Of a stretch of DNA of 64,000 bases, positions 17,495 to 26,280 are shown piece by piece. The notes under the pieces were generated by a model, which saw only the letters and a list, made by a program, of their open reading frames with translations, was not told the origin of the DNA and ran no database searches. The translations under genes and the position numbers were made by a program. The stretch is taken from NCBI GenBank assembly GCA_013375495.1, contig JABXKC010000012.1, positions 1 to 64,000 of the forward strand, read 5' to 3'. The DNA comes from Promethearchaeota archaeon (GTDB taxonomy: Archaea > Asgardarchaeota > Lokiarchaeia > Sigynarchaeales > SOKP01). Every line of letters begins with the position of its first letter. Positions within the stretch are counted from its first letter, which is position 1.

Positions 17495-17714
17495 ATCAAA
17501 TTTTCGATTTTAATGATTTTAATTATTTAATAAGTATAATTGTAAAGTGTTTATAAATCTCAATTCGAACATGTTTAATTTTAAGGTAGAAAGAAAAAAA
17601 AGGAAGTGCAATTTTGATAAAGGCTTAACAAATAATTTAATTTAAAAGATCTGACTAGAGGTCAATAGTGTTTATATTTCAAATCATCCCCTTAATAAGA
17701 TTAATGTATTAACG

Positions 17715-18680
17715 ATGACAACAGAAAAAAAGATTACCTCTAATTCAGAAACCTATAAAATTTATACCGAATTTACTAAAGATAGGAAGATCGTTCTGCA
17801 TTATGGAGATTCACTAGAATTCTTGAAGACCATACCTGATTGCAGCATTAATTTAATCGTGACCTCGCCTCCTTATAACATTGGCAAAAATTACGAGGAA
17901 AAAGCAACATTAGAAGCCTATTTAAAAAACCAAGAAATCATCATTAAACAACTTTTAACCAAACTGAAAAATGAAGGAAGTGTTTGTTGGGAAGTTGGAA
18001 ATTACATAAACAACGGTGAAGTTTATCCTTTAGATATCTATTTTTACGACATTTTCAAAAGATTGGGTATGAAATTGAGAAATAGAATTGTATGGCATTT
18101 TGGACATGGATTACATTGTAAGAATCGATTTTCTGGAAGATATGAAACCATTCTATGGTTTACAAAAACTGATAATTACGTGTTCAATTTAGATTCGATA
18201 AGAGTACCAGCTAAATATCCAGGGAAACGTGCGTATAAGGGTCCGAATAAGGGTAAACTCTCTGGAAACCCATTAGGAAAAAATCCTTCGGATGTCTGGA
18301 AAATGTTAGAAGATGATTGGATGACTGCTTTCTGGGAGTTTCCTAACGTTAAATCTAACCATCCAGAAAAAACCGTTCATCCTTGCCAATTTCCAATAGA
18401 ATTAGTAGAAAGATGTATTCTTGCACTCACAAATAAAGGAGACTATATTTTAGATCCTTTTTGTGGTGTAGGAACGACCCTAGTTGCCGGATTAAAGCAT
18501 TTTCGAAAGGTCATCGGTGTAGATAAGGAATTGGAATATATTAAAATAGCAAAACAAAGAATAACACAATTTTTTGATGGAGATTTAAAAATTCGACCAC
18601 TAGGAAAAAAAGTGTATCAACCTACAGGGCGAGAAAAAGTGTCGAAAGTTCCTCCAGAATGGAAAGATTATATAAAGTAA
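17715..18680 (+). CDS. N4/N6-type DNA methyltransferase
   Basis: The 321-residue methylase is of the beta class. Catalytic motif IV, TSPPYNIGK, lies near residue 52 and the SAM motif LDPFCGVGTTLVAG near the C-terminus (about residue 252). The region between carries the target-recognition part with NPSDVWKM and HPCQFPIELV. The intact TSPPY motif indicates N4-cytosine or N6-adenine methylation. No cognate endonuclease adjoins it, so it may be solitary (epigenetic) or protective. It is unlikely to be a recent duplicate of the gene at 15253, since motif IV and spacing differ. Confidence 0.88.
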   Translation: MTTEKKITSNSETYKIYTEFTKDRKIVLHYGDSLEFLKTIPDCSINLIVTSPPYNIGKNYEEKATLEAYLKNQEIIIKQLLTKLKNEGSVCWEVGNYINNGEVYPLDIYFYDIFKRLGMKLRNRIVWHFGHGLHCKNRFSGRYETILWFTKTDNYVFNLDSIRVPAKYPGKRAYKGPNKGKLSGNPLGKNPSDVWKMLEDDWMTAFWEFPNVKSNHPEKTVHPCQFPIELVERCILALTNKGDYILDPFCGVGTTLVAGLKHFRKVIGVDKELEYIKIAKQRITQFFDGDLKIRPLGKKVYQPTGREKVSKVPPEWKDYIK

Positions 18681-18782
18681 AATAATTGGATAGCTCAATC
18701 AAATTTTTGTTATAAGATCAATTCTCTCAGCCTTTATAACATAATTACCAACTTTTTAAATTAGGAACTATTGCTATAATAT

Positions 18783-19907
18783 ATGGAACAAGAAAATATC
18801 GATTTTTATCGTGAATTACAGAAACATCTTGATAAGATGCCGGTCGGTTATCCCGCTTCTGAATCTGGTATTGAAATTAAAATTTTGAAGCATCTCTTCA
18901 CTCCAGAACAAGCCAAAATCGCACTAAATTTGAATTTTATGGCAGATCCTTTAAAAAAGATTTTCAGGAGATTGAAAAATAGTGGATTCTCTTCAGAAGA
19001 ATTAGAGAAAAAACTAGACGAGATGTACTTCAACGGTTTAATTAATCGAGGGGTTGTAAAAGAAGGAGAAACAGACACTAAGTATTATGGTCTTGCTCCT
19101 ATGGTAATAGGATTTTTCGAATACCAATTGAATAGATTAACACCCGAATTTTATAAGGACGCTCATCAATACTTAAATGACACATTTTTTAAGGAAGAAT
19201 ATCATAAATCGGGTGTTCCTCAATTACGTGTGATCCCAGTAGATCAGAGCGTTGAGCATGAACAAACAGTTGCTAAATACGACAATTTAAAAGCTCTAAT
19301 TGAAACTATTGGAGAACCAATTGCTGTTATGGAATGCATATGCCGAAAAGGAACAGATCTCATCGGGGAGCCATGTAAAAAGACAAAATTACGCGAATCG
19401 TGCTTTTCGTTTAGAACTGGCGCTAAAAGTTTTATAGAAAAAGGTCTCGCTCGAGAAATTACCAAAGAAGAAGCGTTAAAAATCTTAGAAAAAGCAGAAG
19501 AGGATGGCTTAGTCCTACAACCGGGCAATTCTCAACGACCAATGAGCATTTGTACCTGTTGTGGTTGTTGTTGCGGAGTACTCACGAGCCATACACAATT
19601 ATCCGAGTTTGCCCACTTATTTGCTACTAATTACCGTGCTGATGTAGATGCCGATTTATGCGTTGCGTGTGGAATCTGTGAAGATCGATGTAACGTTGAT
19701 GCCGTCCATGTTGAAGACAATCTCGCTGTAGTTGATAAAGCTCGGTGCATTGGATGTGGTGTTTGCGTTCCTACTTGCACATCTGAAGCAATTTCGCTTA
19801 TTAAGAAAGAAGAAGAGATACTTCCTCCAAAAAATACTATGGCAACTTACACAAAAATCATGGATAAAAAAGCAGAATTAGCAAGAACAGAAAAAACTCA
19901 AACCTAA
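18783..19907 (+). CDS. Fe-S protein with HTH-like N-terminus and two ferredoxin clusters (paralogue)
   Basis: The 374-residue protein has the same architecture as that at 11805-12923: a helical N-terminus (TPEQAKIALNL), CICRKGTDLIGEPC, CTCCGCCCGVL, and two C-terminal [4Fe-4S] motifs, CVACGICEDRC and CIGCGVCVPTC. It lies 36 bp before a ferredoxin-nitroreductase and probably forms an operon with it, so it may pass electrons to that flavoenzyme. The first ferredoxin motif ends CNVDA instead of the usual CP. There is no transmembrane segment. Confidence 0.75.
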   Translation: MEQENIDFYRELQKHLDKMPVGYPASESGIEIKILKHLFTPEQAKIALNLNFMADPLKKIFRRLKNSGFSSEELEKKLDEMYFNGLINRGVVKEGETDTKYYGLAPMVIGFFEYQLNRLTPEFYKDAHQYLNDTFFKEEYHKSGVPQLRVIPVDQSVEHEQTVAKYDNLKALIETIGEPIAVMECICRKGTDLIGEPCKKTKLRESCFSFRTGAKSFIEKGLAREITKEEALKILEKAEEDGLVLQPGNSQRPMSICTCCGCCCGVLTSHTQLSEFAHLFATNYRADVDADLCVACGICEDRCNVDAVHVEDNLAVVDKARCIGCGVCVPTCTSEAISLIKKEEEILPPKNTMATYTKIMDKKAELARTEKTQT

Positions 19908-19943
19908 TATTTTTTTTATATTTTTAGATAAGAGGGCATATAT

Positions 19944-20837
19944 ATGACGAATACGATAGAAAATTCCAAAATAAAAATCGATTTAGATAATTGTACAAAA
20001 TGTAAAGAATGCGTTAAAGATTGCGTAGCTAATTTGTTTTATTTTGAGCAAGACTTGCTACATTTAGCTGATTCATTTGAAGAGCTTTGTATTGAATGTG
20101 GACATTGTGAAGCTGTGTGTCCTGTAAATGTCATTCTACTAAAGTTTCATAAGGAAGGAGAACTAGAACCTATTTCGATAAGGGAAGAAGTTCCAACATA
20201 CCAGTCTTTTTTTAATCTAGTTTTAAACAGAAGATCTATCAGGAGATTCAAAGAAAAAGCAATACCAAATGATTTAATAGAGAATTTATTAAAAGTTGGA
20301 AGGTATTCCCCAACGGGCAGTAATTCTGAAAACGTCTACTATACTGTTGTGCAAGACAAAGCAATTGTAGCCGCAATATCAAAACACATAACTAGTAAAA
20401 CGATTAAGTTTGCTAAGGCACTTGAAGATCCCCAAGGGCGTATATTCTTGAAAAAAAAAATGTCAGAAGAAGAATTTAACCAAGCAGTTGAAAATCTGTC
20501 AAAAACAAAAAGGATTCTCGAAAGAATAGAGCAAGGGATTGATTTTTGGTGTTGGAATGGAGAATTAATTGTTATTCATGGAGATAAAACTGTAGGAGGG
20601 ATGCCCACAAATAGTGCTTTAGCAGCTGCTCATATCATGCTCGCTGCAGAAACTCTAGGACTAGGAACTTGCTCATTAGGGTATTTGACGTATTTTATAA
20701 ACGAATCACAAACAATCAGAGGTTTAATCAAGATTCCTACTAATCATATCGTAGGTTATTCTTTAACAATGGGGTATCCAGATGTGAAGTATAAAAGAAT
20801 CCCAGCTCGAAAACCCTCAAGAATTCAGTGGTTATAA
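19944..20837 (+). CDS. Ferredoxin-nitroreductase fusion
   Basis: An N-terminal 2[4Fe-4S] ferredoxin module (CTKCKECVKDC, CIECGHCEAVCP, residues 13-57) is fused to an FMN-dependent nitroreductase domain. That domain opens with NRRSIRRFKEKAIP and contains SPTGSNSENVYYTVV and GLGTCSLGYL. Such fusions reduce flavin-dependent substrates with electrons from ferredoxin. The physiological acceptor is not known. It is preceded by SD agaggg and lies just after the HTH-like Fe-S gene. Confidence 0.88.
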   Translation: MTNTIENSKIKIDLDNCTKCKECVKDCVANLFYFEQDLLHLADSFEELCIECGHCEAVCPVNVILLKFHKEGELEPISIREEVPTYQSFFNLVLNRRSIRRFKEKAIPNDLIENLLKVGRYSPTGSNSENVYYTVVQDKAIVAAISKHITSKTIKFAKALEDPQGRIFLKKKMSEEEFNQAVENLSKTKRILERIEQGIDFWCWNGELIVIHGDKTVGGMPTNSALAAAHIMLAAETLGLGTCSLGYLTYFINESQTIRGLIKIPTNHIVGYSLTMGYPDVKYKRIPARKPSRIQWL

Positions 20838-20838
20838 G

Positions 20839-20847
20839 TTTTTTTTT
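20839..20847 (+). terminator. Oligo-T terminator
   Basis: Nine T residues lie immediately after the nitroreductase stop, ending the Fe-S/nitroreductase unit. Confidence 0.5.
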
Positions 20848-20967
20848 ATTCTCTATTAAGAATAATTATTCAATTATAATCAAATTGTACAATAATCTTT
20901 TTATTTCAGCATGAGTTAAATAAATAGAAATCTATTCGAAAAATCGAAAATTTAAAGTGTAAATCTT

Positions 20968-21549
20968 ATGAGTGAAGAATTAAGCGAAAAAACTTATTGG
21001 CAGAAAAAAATAAAGGAGCATTGGAAACCATTCGTAATTGCAATAATTGCCTGTATATGTGCTTTTATTGGGGCACTAATAGTGTTAATTTGGTTTATAG
21101 GATCATCTCCTATTGGAGCTTACGGTGAAGCATTCATTGGTGACTGGAACCTGGATTGGATGGTTGGATTTATTATTCTCATTATCGGATGGGAATTGTT
21201 ATTTGTGGGGATTCCAGCCGGATTATTTTTTGGTTTAGGAGGATATCTCTGGTGGCGTAGATTACCAGCTGAGGAAAAACAGGAATTTAAAGACAGAGAA
21301 AAGAAAAATAAACATAGAAAACGAAATACAGGAGGAGGTGGTGGTGGTAGCCTCTTTATGTTTATTGCATATTGTATTTATATTGGAATACAAGGAAATT
21401 ACTATACACCATTTGGAGCTTTACCATATACCTATTGGCTTTATGCATGCTTCTTTACAGTAATGTGGATTTTGATTATATTTGGAATCCCTGCGGGAAT
21501 CATTCTAATTATTGTATACTTTACATACTGGCGTAAAAAATCAGAATAA
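20968..21549 (+). CDS. Four-helix membrane protein with a glycine-rich loop
   Basis: The 193-residue protein has four hydrophobic stretches: residues ~17-46, 62-94, ~125-140 and ~152-188. A basic cytoplasmic linker (REKKNKHRKRN) ends in TGGGGGGS. TM2 and TM4 share the motif FxGIPAG (LLFVGIPAGLFF and LIIFGIPAGIIL), suggesting an internal duplication of two-helix units. No family is recognised. The SD is weak (AT-rich upstream). Function unknown. Confidence 0.65.
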   Translation: MSEELSEKTYWQKKIKEHWKPFVIAIIACICAFIGALIVLIWFIGSSPIGAYGEAFIGDWNLDWMVGFIILIIGWELLFVGIPAGLFFGLGGYLWWRRLPAEEKQEFKDREKKNKHRKRNTGGGGGGSLFMFIAYCIYIGIQGNYYTPFGALPYTYWLYACFFTVMWILIIFGIPAGIILIIVYFTYWRKKSE

Positions 21550-21560
21550 ACAAATATAAC

Positions 21561-21571
21561 TTTTTTTTTTT
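21561..21571 (+). terminator. Oligo-T terminator
   Basis: Eleven T residues lie 12 bp after the stop of the four-helix membrane protein and before the convergent receptor-like gene. Confidence 0.5.
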
Positions 21572-21601
21572 ACATTAAAGAACTAGAAGTATCTTTGAAA
21601 A

Positions 21602-23890
21602 TCATTTTTCTGTTGGTTGAAATATTCCCTTCTCAATCAAGTTAAAAATTGTCTGATAATCTTTAGGAGTACAGGCATTTTCTGGCATTAAATAAAGCGA
21701 ATAGAAATAGTTGAAATTATTTTCCTTCATAAAGGTTCGGGCTTTACCAATCATTTCTTTCTCAGACATATTTAACTTGACCTTAGGATTTTCTACAATT
21801 TTTAGGCGGTAAAGAAACGATGTATTCAAATGTTTATCGATTAATATTTCCATACTATGGAAGGGCTTTAAAATTCCCGTAAACTTGTCTATCTCTGCCC
21901 CGTAGTGTTTATAGATATCGTACGCTAAGTCTTCCATAATAAATTTAAAATTTGCAGAGGGATTTTCTTTCAATGTCACTATTAGTTTTAAATTAACAAA
22001 TTCAGTTTGCATGACTATTGAATCCTTGTATTCTATAGTCAATGTACGAGATTCCTTTGCGGCTTCGGAAATCGTCATTCCAAAGTTGCTGATGGCTTGC
22101 ATGAATCCTGAAATTAGGCTAGTATCTAGTTTTTGCCCACCAAACGATTCCGAAAAAACATCGATTCCTGATTTCGTGTCAATGACGATAATATTATTAA
22201 TATTTGAGATATCTGTACACTTACTCAAGAATTTCTCAAGTTTAGTTCTTTGATGGGAGTGTATCCTTTTATATGCTATATACGATATTAATGCCAGTGT
22301 AGCCGCCCCGAGTACAATTATAAAAATTATTAAAGGAAAGGGAAAATCAGGCGGTCGTGTAGGTGGTTGGTTAAGAGAAACCTCAAATATTTGAGATTGT
22401 ACACCCGCATCTGTTCCACTATCACTAAACCAGAACACATAGGCGTTATAAGTACCGTCAAGATCAGATAAACTAAGATTATACGAAAAGAGAGTTTCTG
22501 AAGGGTATGTTATTGTTTGATTCTGCACAGGATTGCCCGCGGAATTGAGTAATATAAAAGTATATGTTCCAGGCAAGAAGGATGTACCCCCAAGTAAGAA
22601 TTGTATCTCTTGACCTAATATATATTCAATTCTTTGAACATTTAATTCAAACTCAACGTTAGGAGAAAAAGCAATAATCTCCCAATCTGCTCCATCGGAT
22701 ATTGAATCGTTTAGAATAATAATTTTGTGACCTGTAGTATCTACAATGAATCCTGAAGTAATATTAACATCGTCTCTCAATACGCTTATATTCTCCCAGT
22801 TACTGGGATAATTAAATAACACGCTATAATTAGTGGGTTGTCTCACGATTGTCGGAGTTACGCTCCACTTATTTGTTGTGCCTTCTTGGACTACAACGGA
22901 ACCTGGAGAATCAAGATAATTAGAAAGAGTTACGGAATAACTAACGTTAAAAAGTAAACTTTCTGAAGCTTTGTTGTTTACGACAATTTGGTAATTGTCA
23001 CTATTAGGTAAGAAGTTGACTACAGTTTTTTCTAAATATCCCTTTCCTTCGCTTGTACTATTAGATATCGCATACAACTGATTATTAATATTGACAGTCA
23101 TATTAATTTCTTCTGGATAAACCGGAGTTTCTCCTTTCTGAATCAATTTATGTAGATATGTATAATTCTGTATTCCTGTGCTCCATTGATCGTTTTCATC
23201 GTAATACGACGCGTATAAACTCGGATCACTAGAATTGATGTTATTATAATACCAATAATATCTTAAATCATTAACATCATCAATATTAGAACCATTTAGT
23301 ACTATAAAGTAATTTCCCTCAGACAATAAAGTTGAATTGGGAAAAGTTTGTCTGTGCCATCCTTCAGTATCGGACATATTAATTTCCACTGTTGAGTAAA
23401 CAGTATTGTTTGGTTTATTATTTAACGCATCATACCCCCTTATTTGAACACTACTATTCGTTGGGTTAGTTTTGTATTTATATCCATATAGATCAACACC
23501 GTAAATAGTAGTAGGTTCAGTTAATTTGAGTTGTATCCCCAAACCTCTATCGTAATCGTTGTTTTGTTGATAATAAATTTCATCACGAATACCAGTGTAA
23601 TTTTGTTCCTCAATAATTATTAATTCTTTCCCAAATTTTATATCAGTAAAATTTAGCTCTACATCTTGAATAGACCACGAAGATGATGGTAATGTGATAT
23701 TAATAGAATTTACGTTTTGATCAGTTTCATTAAATTTGGAATATTCGTTCAAATCGAAAGTATTATTAAAGGTTAATGATGGTCCAACTCCATTCGCGTG
23801 AATAAAATCTATTTTTGAAAATAGGATTAAGAACATAAGTAGGGCAATCGATACCAACCCAATTCGATTTGACATTCTTGTCTTTTTCAT
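21602..23890 (-). CDS. Receptor-like membrane protein with longin-like cytoplasmic domain
   Basis: The 762-residue protein begins with a signal peptide (hydrophobic core VSIALLMFLILF, cut near Asn-Gly). A ~500-residue extracellular region follows, rich in N-x-S/T sequons and beta strands. One membrane helix (FPLIIFIIVLGAATLALISY) comes next, then a ~220-residue cytoplasmic part. That tail starts IIVIDTKSGIDVFSESF, then LISGFMQAISNFG, then a strand pair and an amphipathic helix, the order of longin domains. It ends with a helical tail. It is paralogous to 31673-33916. I infer a surface receptor coupling to GTPase or trafficking machinery; the ligand is unknown. Confidence 0.7.
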   Translation of the reverse strand: MKKTRMSNRIGLVSIALLMFLILFSKIDFIHANGVGPSLTFNNTFDLNEYSKFNETDQNVNSINITLPSSSWSIQDVELNFTDIKFGKELIIIEEQNYTGIRDEIYYQQNNDYDRGLGIQLKLTEPTTIYGVDLYGYKYKTNPTNSSVQIRGYDALNNKPNNTVYSTVEINMSDTEGWHRQTFPNSTLLSEGNYFIVLNGSNIDDVNDLRYYWYYNNINSSDPSLYASYYDENDQWSTGIQNYTYLHKLIQKGETPVYPEEINMTVNINNQLYAISNSTSEGKGYLEKTVVNFLPNSDNYQIVVNNKASESLLFNVSYSVTLSNYLDSPGSVVVQEGTTNKWSVTPTIVRQPTNYSVLFNYPSNWENISVLRDDVNITSGFIVDTTGHKIIILNDSISDGADWEIIAFSPNVEFELNVQRIEYILGQEIQFLLGGTSFLPGTYTFILLNSAGNPVQNQTITYPSETLFSYNLSLSDLDGTYNAYVFWFSDSGTDAGVQSQIFEVSLNQPPTRPPDFPFPLIIFIIVLGAATLALISYIAYKRIHSHQRTKLEKFLSKCTDISNINNIIVIDTKSGIDVFSESFGGQKLDTSLISGFMQAISNFGMTISEAAKESRTLTIEYKDSIVMQTEFVNLKLIVTLKENPSANFKFIMEDLAYDIYKHYGAEIDKFTGILKPFHSMEILIDKHLNTSFLYRLKIVENPKVKLNMSEKEMIGKARTFMKENNFNYFYSLYLMPENACTPKDYQTIFNLIEKGIFQPTEK

Positions 23891-23985
23891 AAGATTATTA
23901 ATATTATATAAATCTTGATAAATAAGTTTTGGTTATGATCTATAATACGGATATCATAAATATTGGTAGGGAAAAGAGATTAATT

Positions 23986-25275
23986 ATGGTAAGAAAAGTA
24001 TCCGATGGAATGAGTAAGTTTTTTGGGTGGTTCCCAGCAGCCACTTTTGAAAATAACACGTGTATATTTGCCTCTAACTTCGCAAATACTTGCGCTTTTG
24101 ATACAAAGGACGGTTTAGTGATCTTCGATGTTCCAATACGGCAATTTGGCCAAAAAACTTTCGATGAAATTAGGAAAATTACTACTAAACCCGTTAAATA
24201 CATAATTTTTTCACACGGGCATTTTGATCACGCTTTTGGCTATAAACCTTTTTTAGAAGAAATAAGAAAAAAAGGTTGGGACATGCCTGAAGTAATCGCT
24301 CATGAAAATTGCGTTAGGAGATTTGAGAAGTACGAGATTCTCGACAAATATCACGATTGGATAAATAAGCAGCAATTTTCCTCGGTGTTTAAAGGAGAAG
24401 AGGATTCCGTCGTTTCTGCACACGAGATACTGGATCCTACAATTCTTCTTAAAGATAATCAATCCTTTTATTCATTTAAATTAGGTGGAGTGAATTTCGA
24501 AATTTTCCATGATAGAGGTGAAACTGACGATTCAATATGGTTATGGGTCCCTGAAAAAAAGACTATTTGTGCTGGGGATTTAATGATTTCCTCCTTCCCA
24601 AATGTTGGGAACCCATTCAAGGTTCAAAGATATCCGAAAGATTGGGCTTTAGCAATGGAAAGAATGAGAGACAAGGAAGCAGAATACCTAGTACCTGGTC
24701 ATGGAAGACTTATTGAAGGCAGTGAAAATGTGAGAGACGTATTATCAATAACAGCGGAAGTTCTGCATTTTGTTCACGAGGAAGTGGTGAAAAGATTAAA
24801 CGAAGGAAAGTGGTTTGAACAGATTTACCACGAGATGCTAGATATTTACCCTGAAAAATTCAAGAAGCATAAGATTTTACGGGATACATATGGAAGTTAT
24901 CGTTTTGCTATACATGCAGTTTATAGGCTTTACCATGGGTGGTACGATAGTGGAAATCCTACGGATCTTTTTCCATCCAAAACGGTGGATATTGCTCGAG
25001 AACTTTTAAAGTTGAATAGTGAAACTAAATACCTAGAGCATGCAAATTCGCTTTTTTCGGAAGGCAAATTACAGCTGGTATTACATATTCTTGATATTAT
25101 AATAATAGGAACGGATGAACGAAATGTAGAGGTCCTAAATGAAGCCTTAAAGTTAAAACTAATCATTTTGAAAATTAAAATAAAAGCAGAGCCAGCTTTC
25201 ATTGCAAATAACATCTTGGACAATGGAGCTCATCAGATAAAAGCAAGGCTAAAGCGGTTACAGAATTCTATATAA
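23986..25275 (+). CDS. SdsA1-like alkylsulfatase (metallo-beta-lactamase fold)
   Basis: The zinc motif SHGHFDHAFG (HxHxDH) lies near residue 70, followed by a Glu-containing insert, CAGDLM, and a late VPGHGRL. The C-terminal region (LRDTYGSYRFAIHAVY, YHGWYDSGNPTDLFP) matches the alkylsulfatase dimerisation domain that follows the catalytic domain in SdsA1-type enzymes. Such enzymes hydrolyse alkyl sulfate esters to alcohol and sulfate. The start at 23986 is preferred over 23929 because an SD (gggaaaagag) precedes it and the conserved domain begins there. Its neighbours are a TauE exporter and a second sulfatase. Confidence 0.75.
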   Translation: MVRKVSDGMSKFFGWFPAATFENNTCIFASNFANTCAFDTKDGLVIFDVPIRQFGQKTFDEIRKITTKPVKYIIFSHGHFDHAFGYKPFLEEIRKKGWDMPEVIAHENCVRRFEKYEILDKYHDWINKQQFSSVFKGEEDSVVSAHEILDPTILLKDNQSFYSFKLGGVNFEIFHDRGETDDSIWLWVPEKKTICAGDLMISSFPNVGNPFKVQRYPKDWALAMERMRDKEAEYLVPGHGRLIEGSENVRDVLSITAEVLHFVHEEVVKRLNEGKWFEQIYHEMLDIYPEKFKKHKILRDTYGSYRFAIHAVYRLYHGWYDSGNPTDLFPSKTVDIARELLKLNSETKYLEHANSLFSEGKLQLVLHILDIIIIGTDERNVEVLNEALKLKLIILKIKIKAEPAFIANNILDNGAHQIKARLKRLQNSI

Positions 25276-25297
25276 AGGCAATTTTCTGATTCATAAT

Positions 25298-26221
25298 TTA
25301 TGTTATAAAATAAAATGTTAATGAAAGACTGCCCAAGACGAAAATCACAAGTCCAACAATACGACCCATTGTTTTAGCAGGTAATTTTTGTATGTAAATA
25401 GATGCAATTATTCCAGTTGTTATCGAACCGATTGCAAGATAAAATGTAATTTCGATATTGAAATAGAATTCTCCTTTAATCGTAAAGCCAAATAGTTGAT
25501 AGAACATGAAAGTACAAAAGCTAATAATCATGCTTAAAATTAGAGCTGTTCCAACTCCTTTTTTGAGAGGATATCCGTAAATTATTACTAGTGCTAACAC
25601 AAAAACTAGACCAGAACTTGCTCCAAATAATCCTGAATTGACACCAACAAAAAGACCGAATCCAATCGCTAAAATGTAGTATAACCGTGAGCCCCGCGAT
25701 ATGAATCCTTGAATAGAATCTGCTTCCGAAACTAACAGCTCTTCGAATTTTTTATCTAACTCAACAAATTTCTCCTCACTTGTTGTTTTCTTCACAGTTT
25801 TGCGTGCAATATTTTGTGCCATTTTTTTTACCGATTCGTATGTGGGAAACCCCCTTTTAAGAAAGACAAGACCTAAGCACATGATGAATATTGGAACAAA
25901 CCACCCATAAATAGAACCTAGTGGGGTTATCATTAAAATATATACGCCAAAAAAAGTAGATACTACGCCAATGATGATGATTATGAAGATATCTAACCTT
26001 ATTTTGAATTGTTTTTTCCTAAGATAACCTATTGATACTGTGGCAGATGTAATCAAGTCGTTTAGTAAATTTACGGCAATAGCTAAAAACACATCTCCCG
26101 TGAATAAAAGTACAATAGGGAGCACAATTCCCAGCCCCGTTTGACCAATAAAGCTTATACTTATTCCAACGAGCGCACCGATTGAAATTAAGATAACAAT
26201 CTGATAGATTTCCAATCCCAT
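25298..26221 (-). CDS. TauE/SafE family sulfite/sulfonate exporter
   Basis: The 307-residue protein has about eight membrane helices in two halves with Gly-rich stretches (FIGQTGLGIVLPIVLLF, GLFVGVNSGLFGASSG), typical of TauE/SafE. A cytoplasmic loop of about 45 residues (EEKFVELDKKFEELL) separates the halves. This family exports sulfite, sulfoacetate or related anions. It ends 22 bp from the end of the alkylsulfatase gene (convergent) and is followed on the same strand by the sulfatase, 59 bp upstream, which fits removal of sulfate or sulfite from ester hydrolysis. Confidence 0.85.
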   Translation of the reverse strand: MGLEIYQIVILISIGALVGISISFIGQTGLGIVLPIVLLFTGDVFLAIAVNLLNDLITSATVSIGYLRKKQFKIRLDIFIIIIIGVVSTFFGVYILMITPLGSIYGWFVPIFIMCLGLVFLKRGFPTYESVKKMAQNIARKTVKKTTSEEKFVELDKKFEELLVSEADSIQGFISRGSRLYYILAIGFGLFVGVNSGLFGASSGLVFVLALVIIYGYPLKKGVGTALILSMIISFCTFMFYQLFGFTIKGEFYFNIEITFYLAIGSITTGIIASIYIQKLPAKTMGRIVGLVIFVLGSLSLTFYFIT

Positions 26222-26280
26222 AATATGTTCACGCTATTAGTCTTTGCTAATAATTATTATTTAATTTGGTCTTATTTAAA

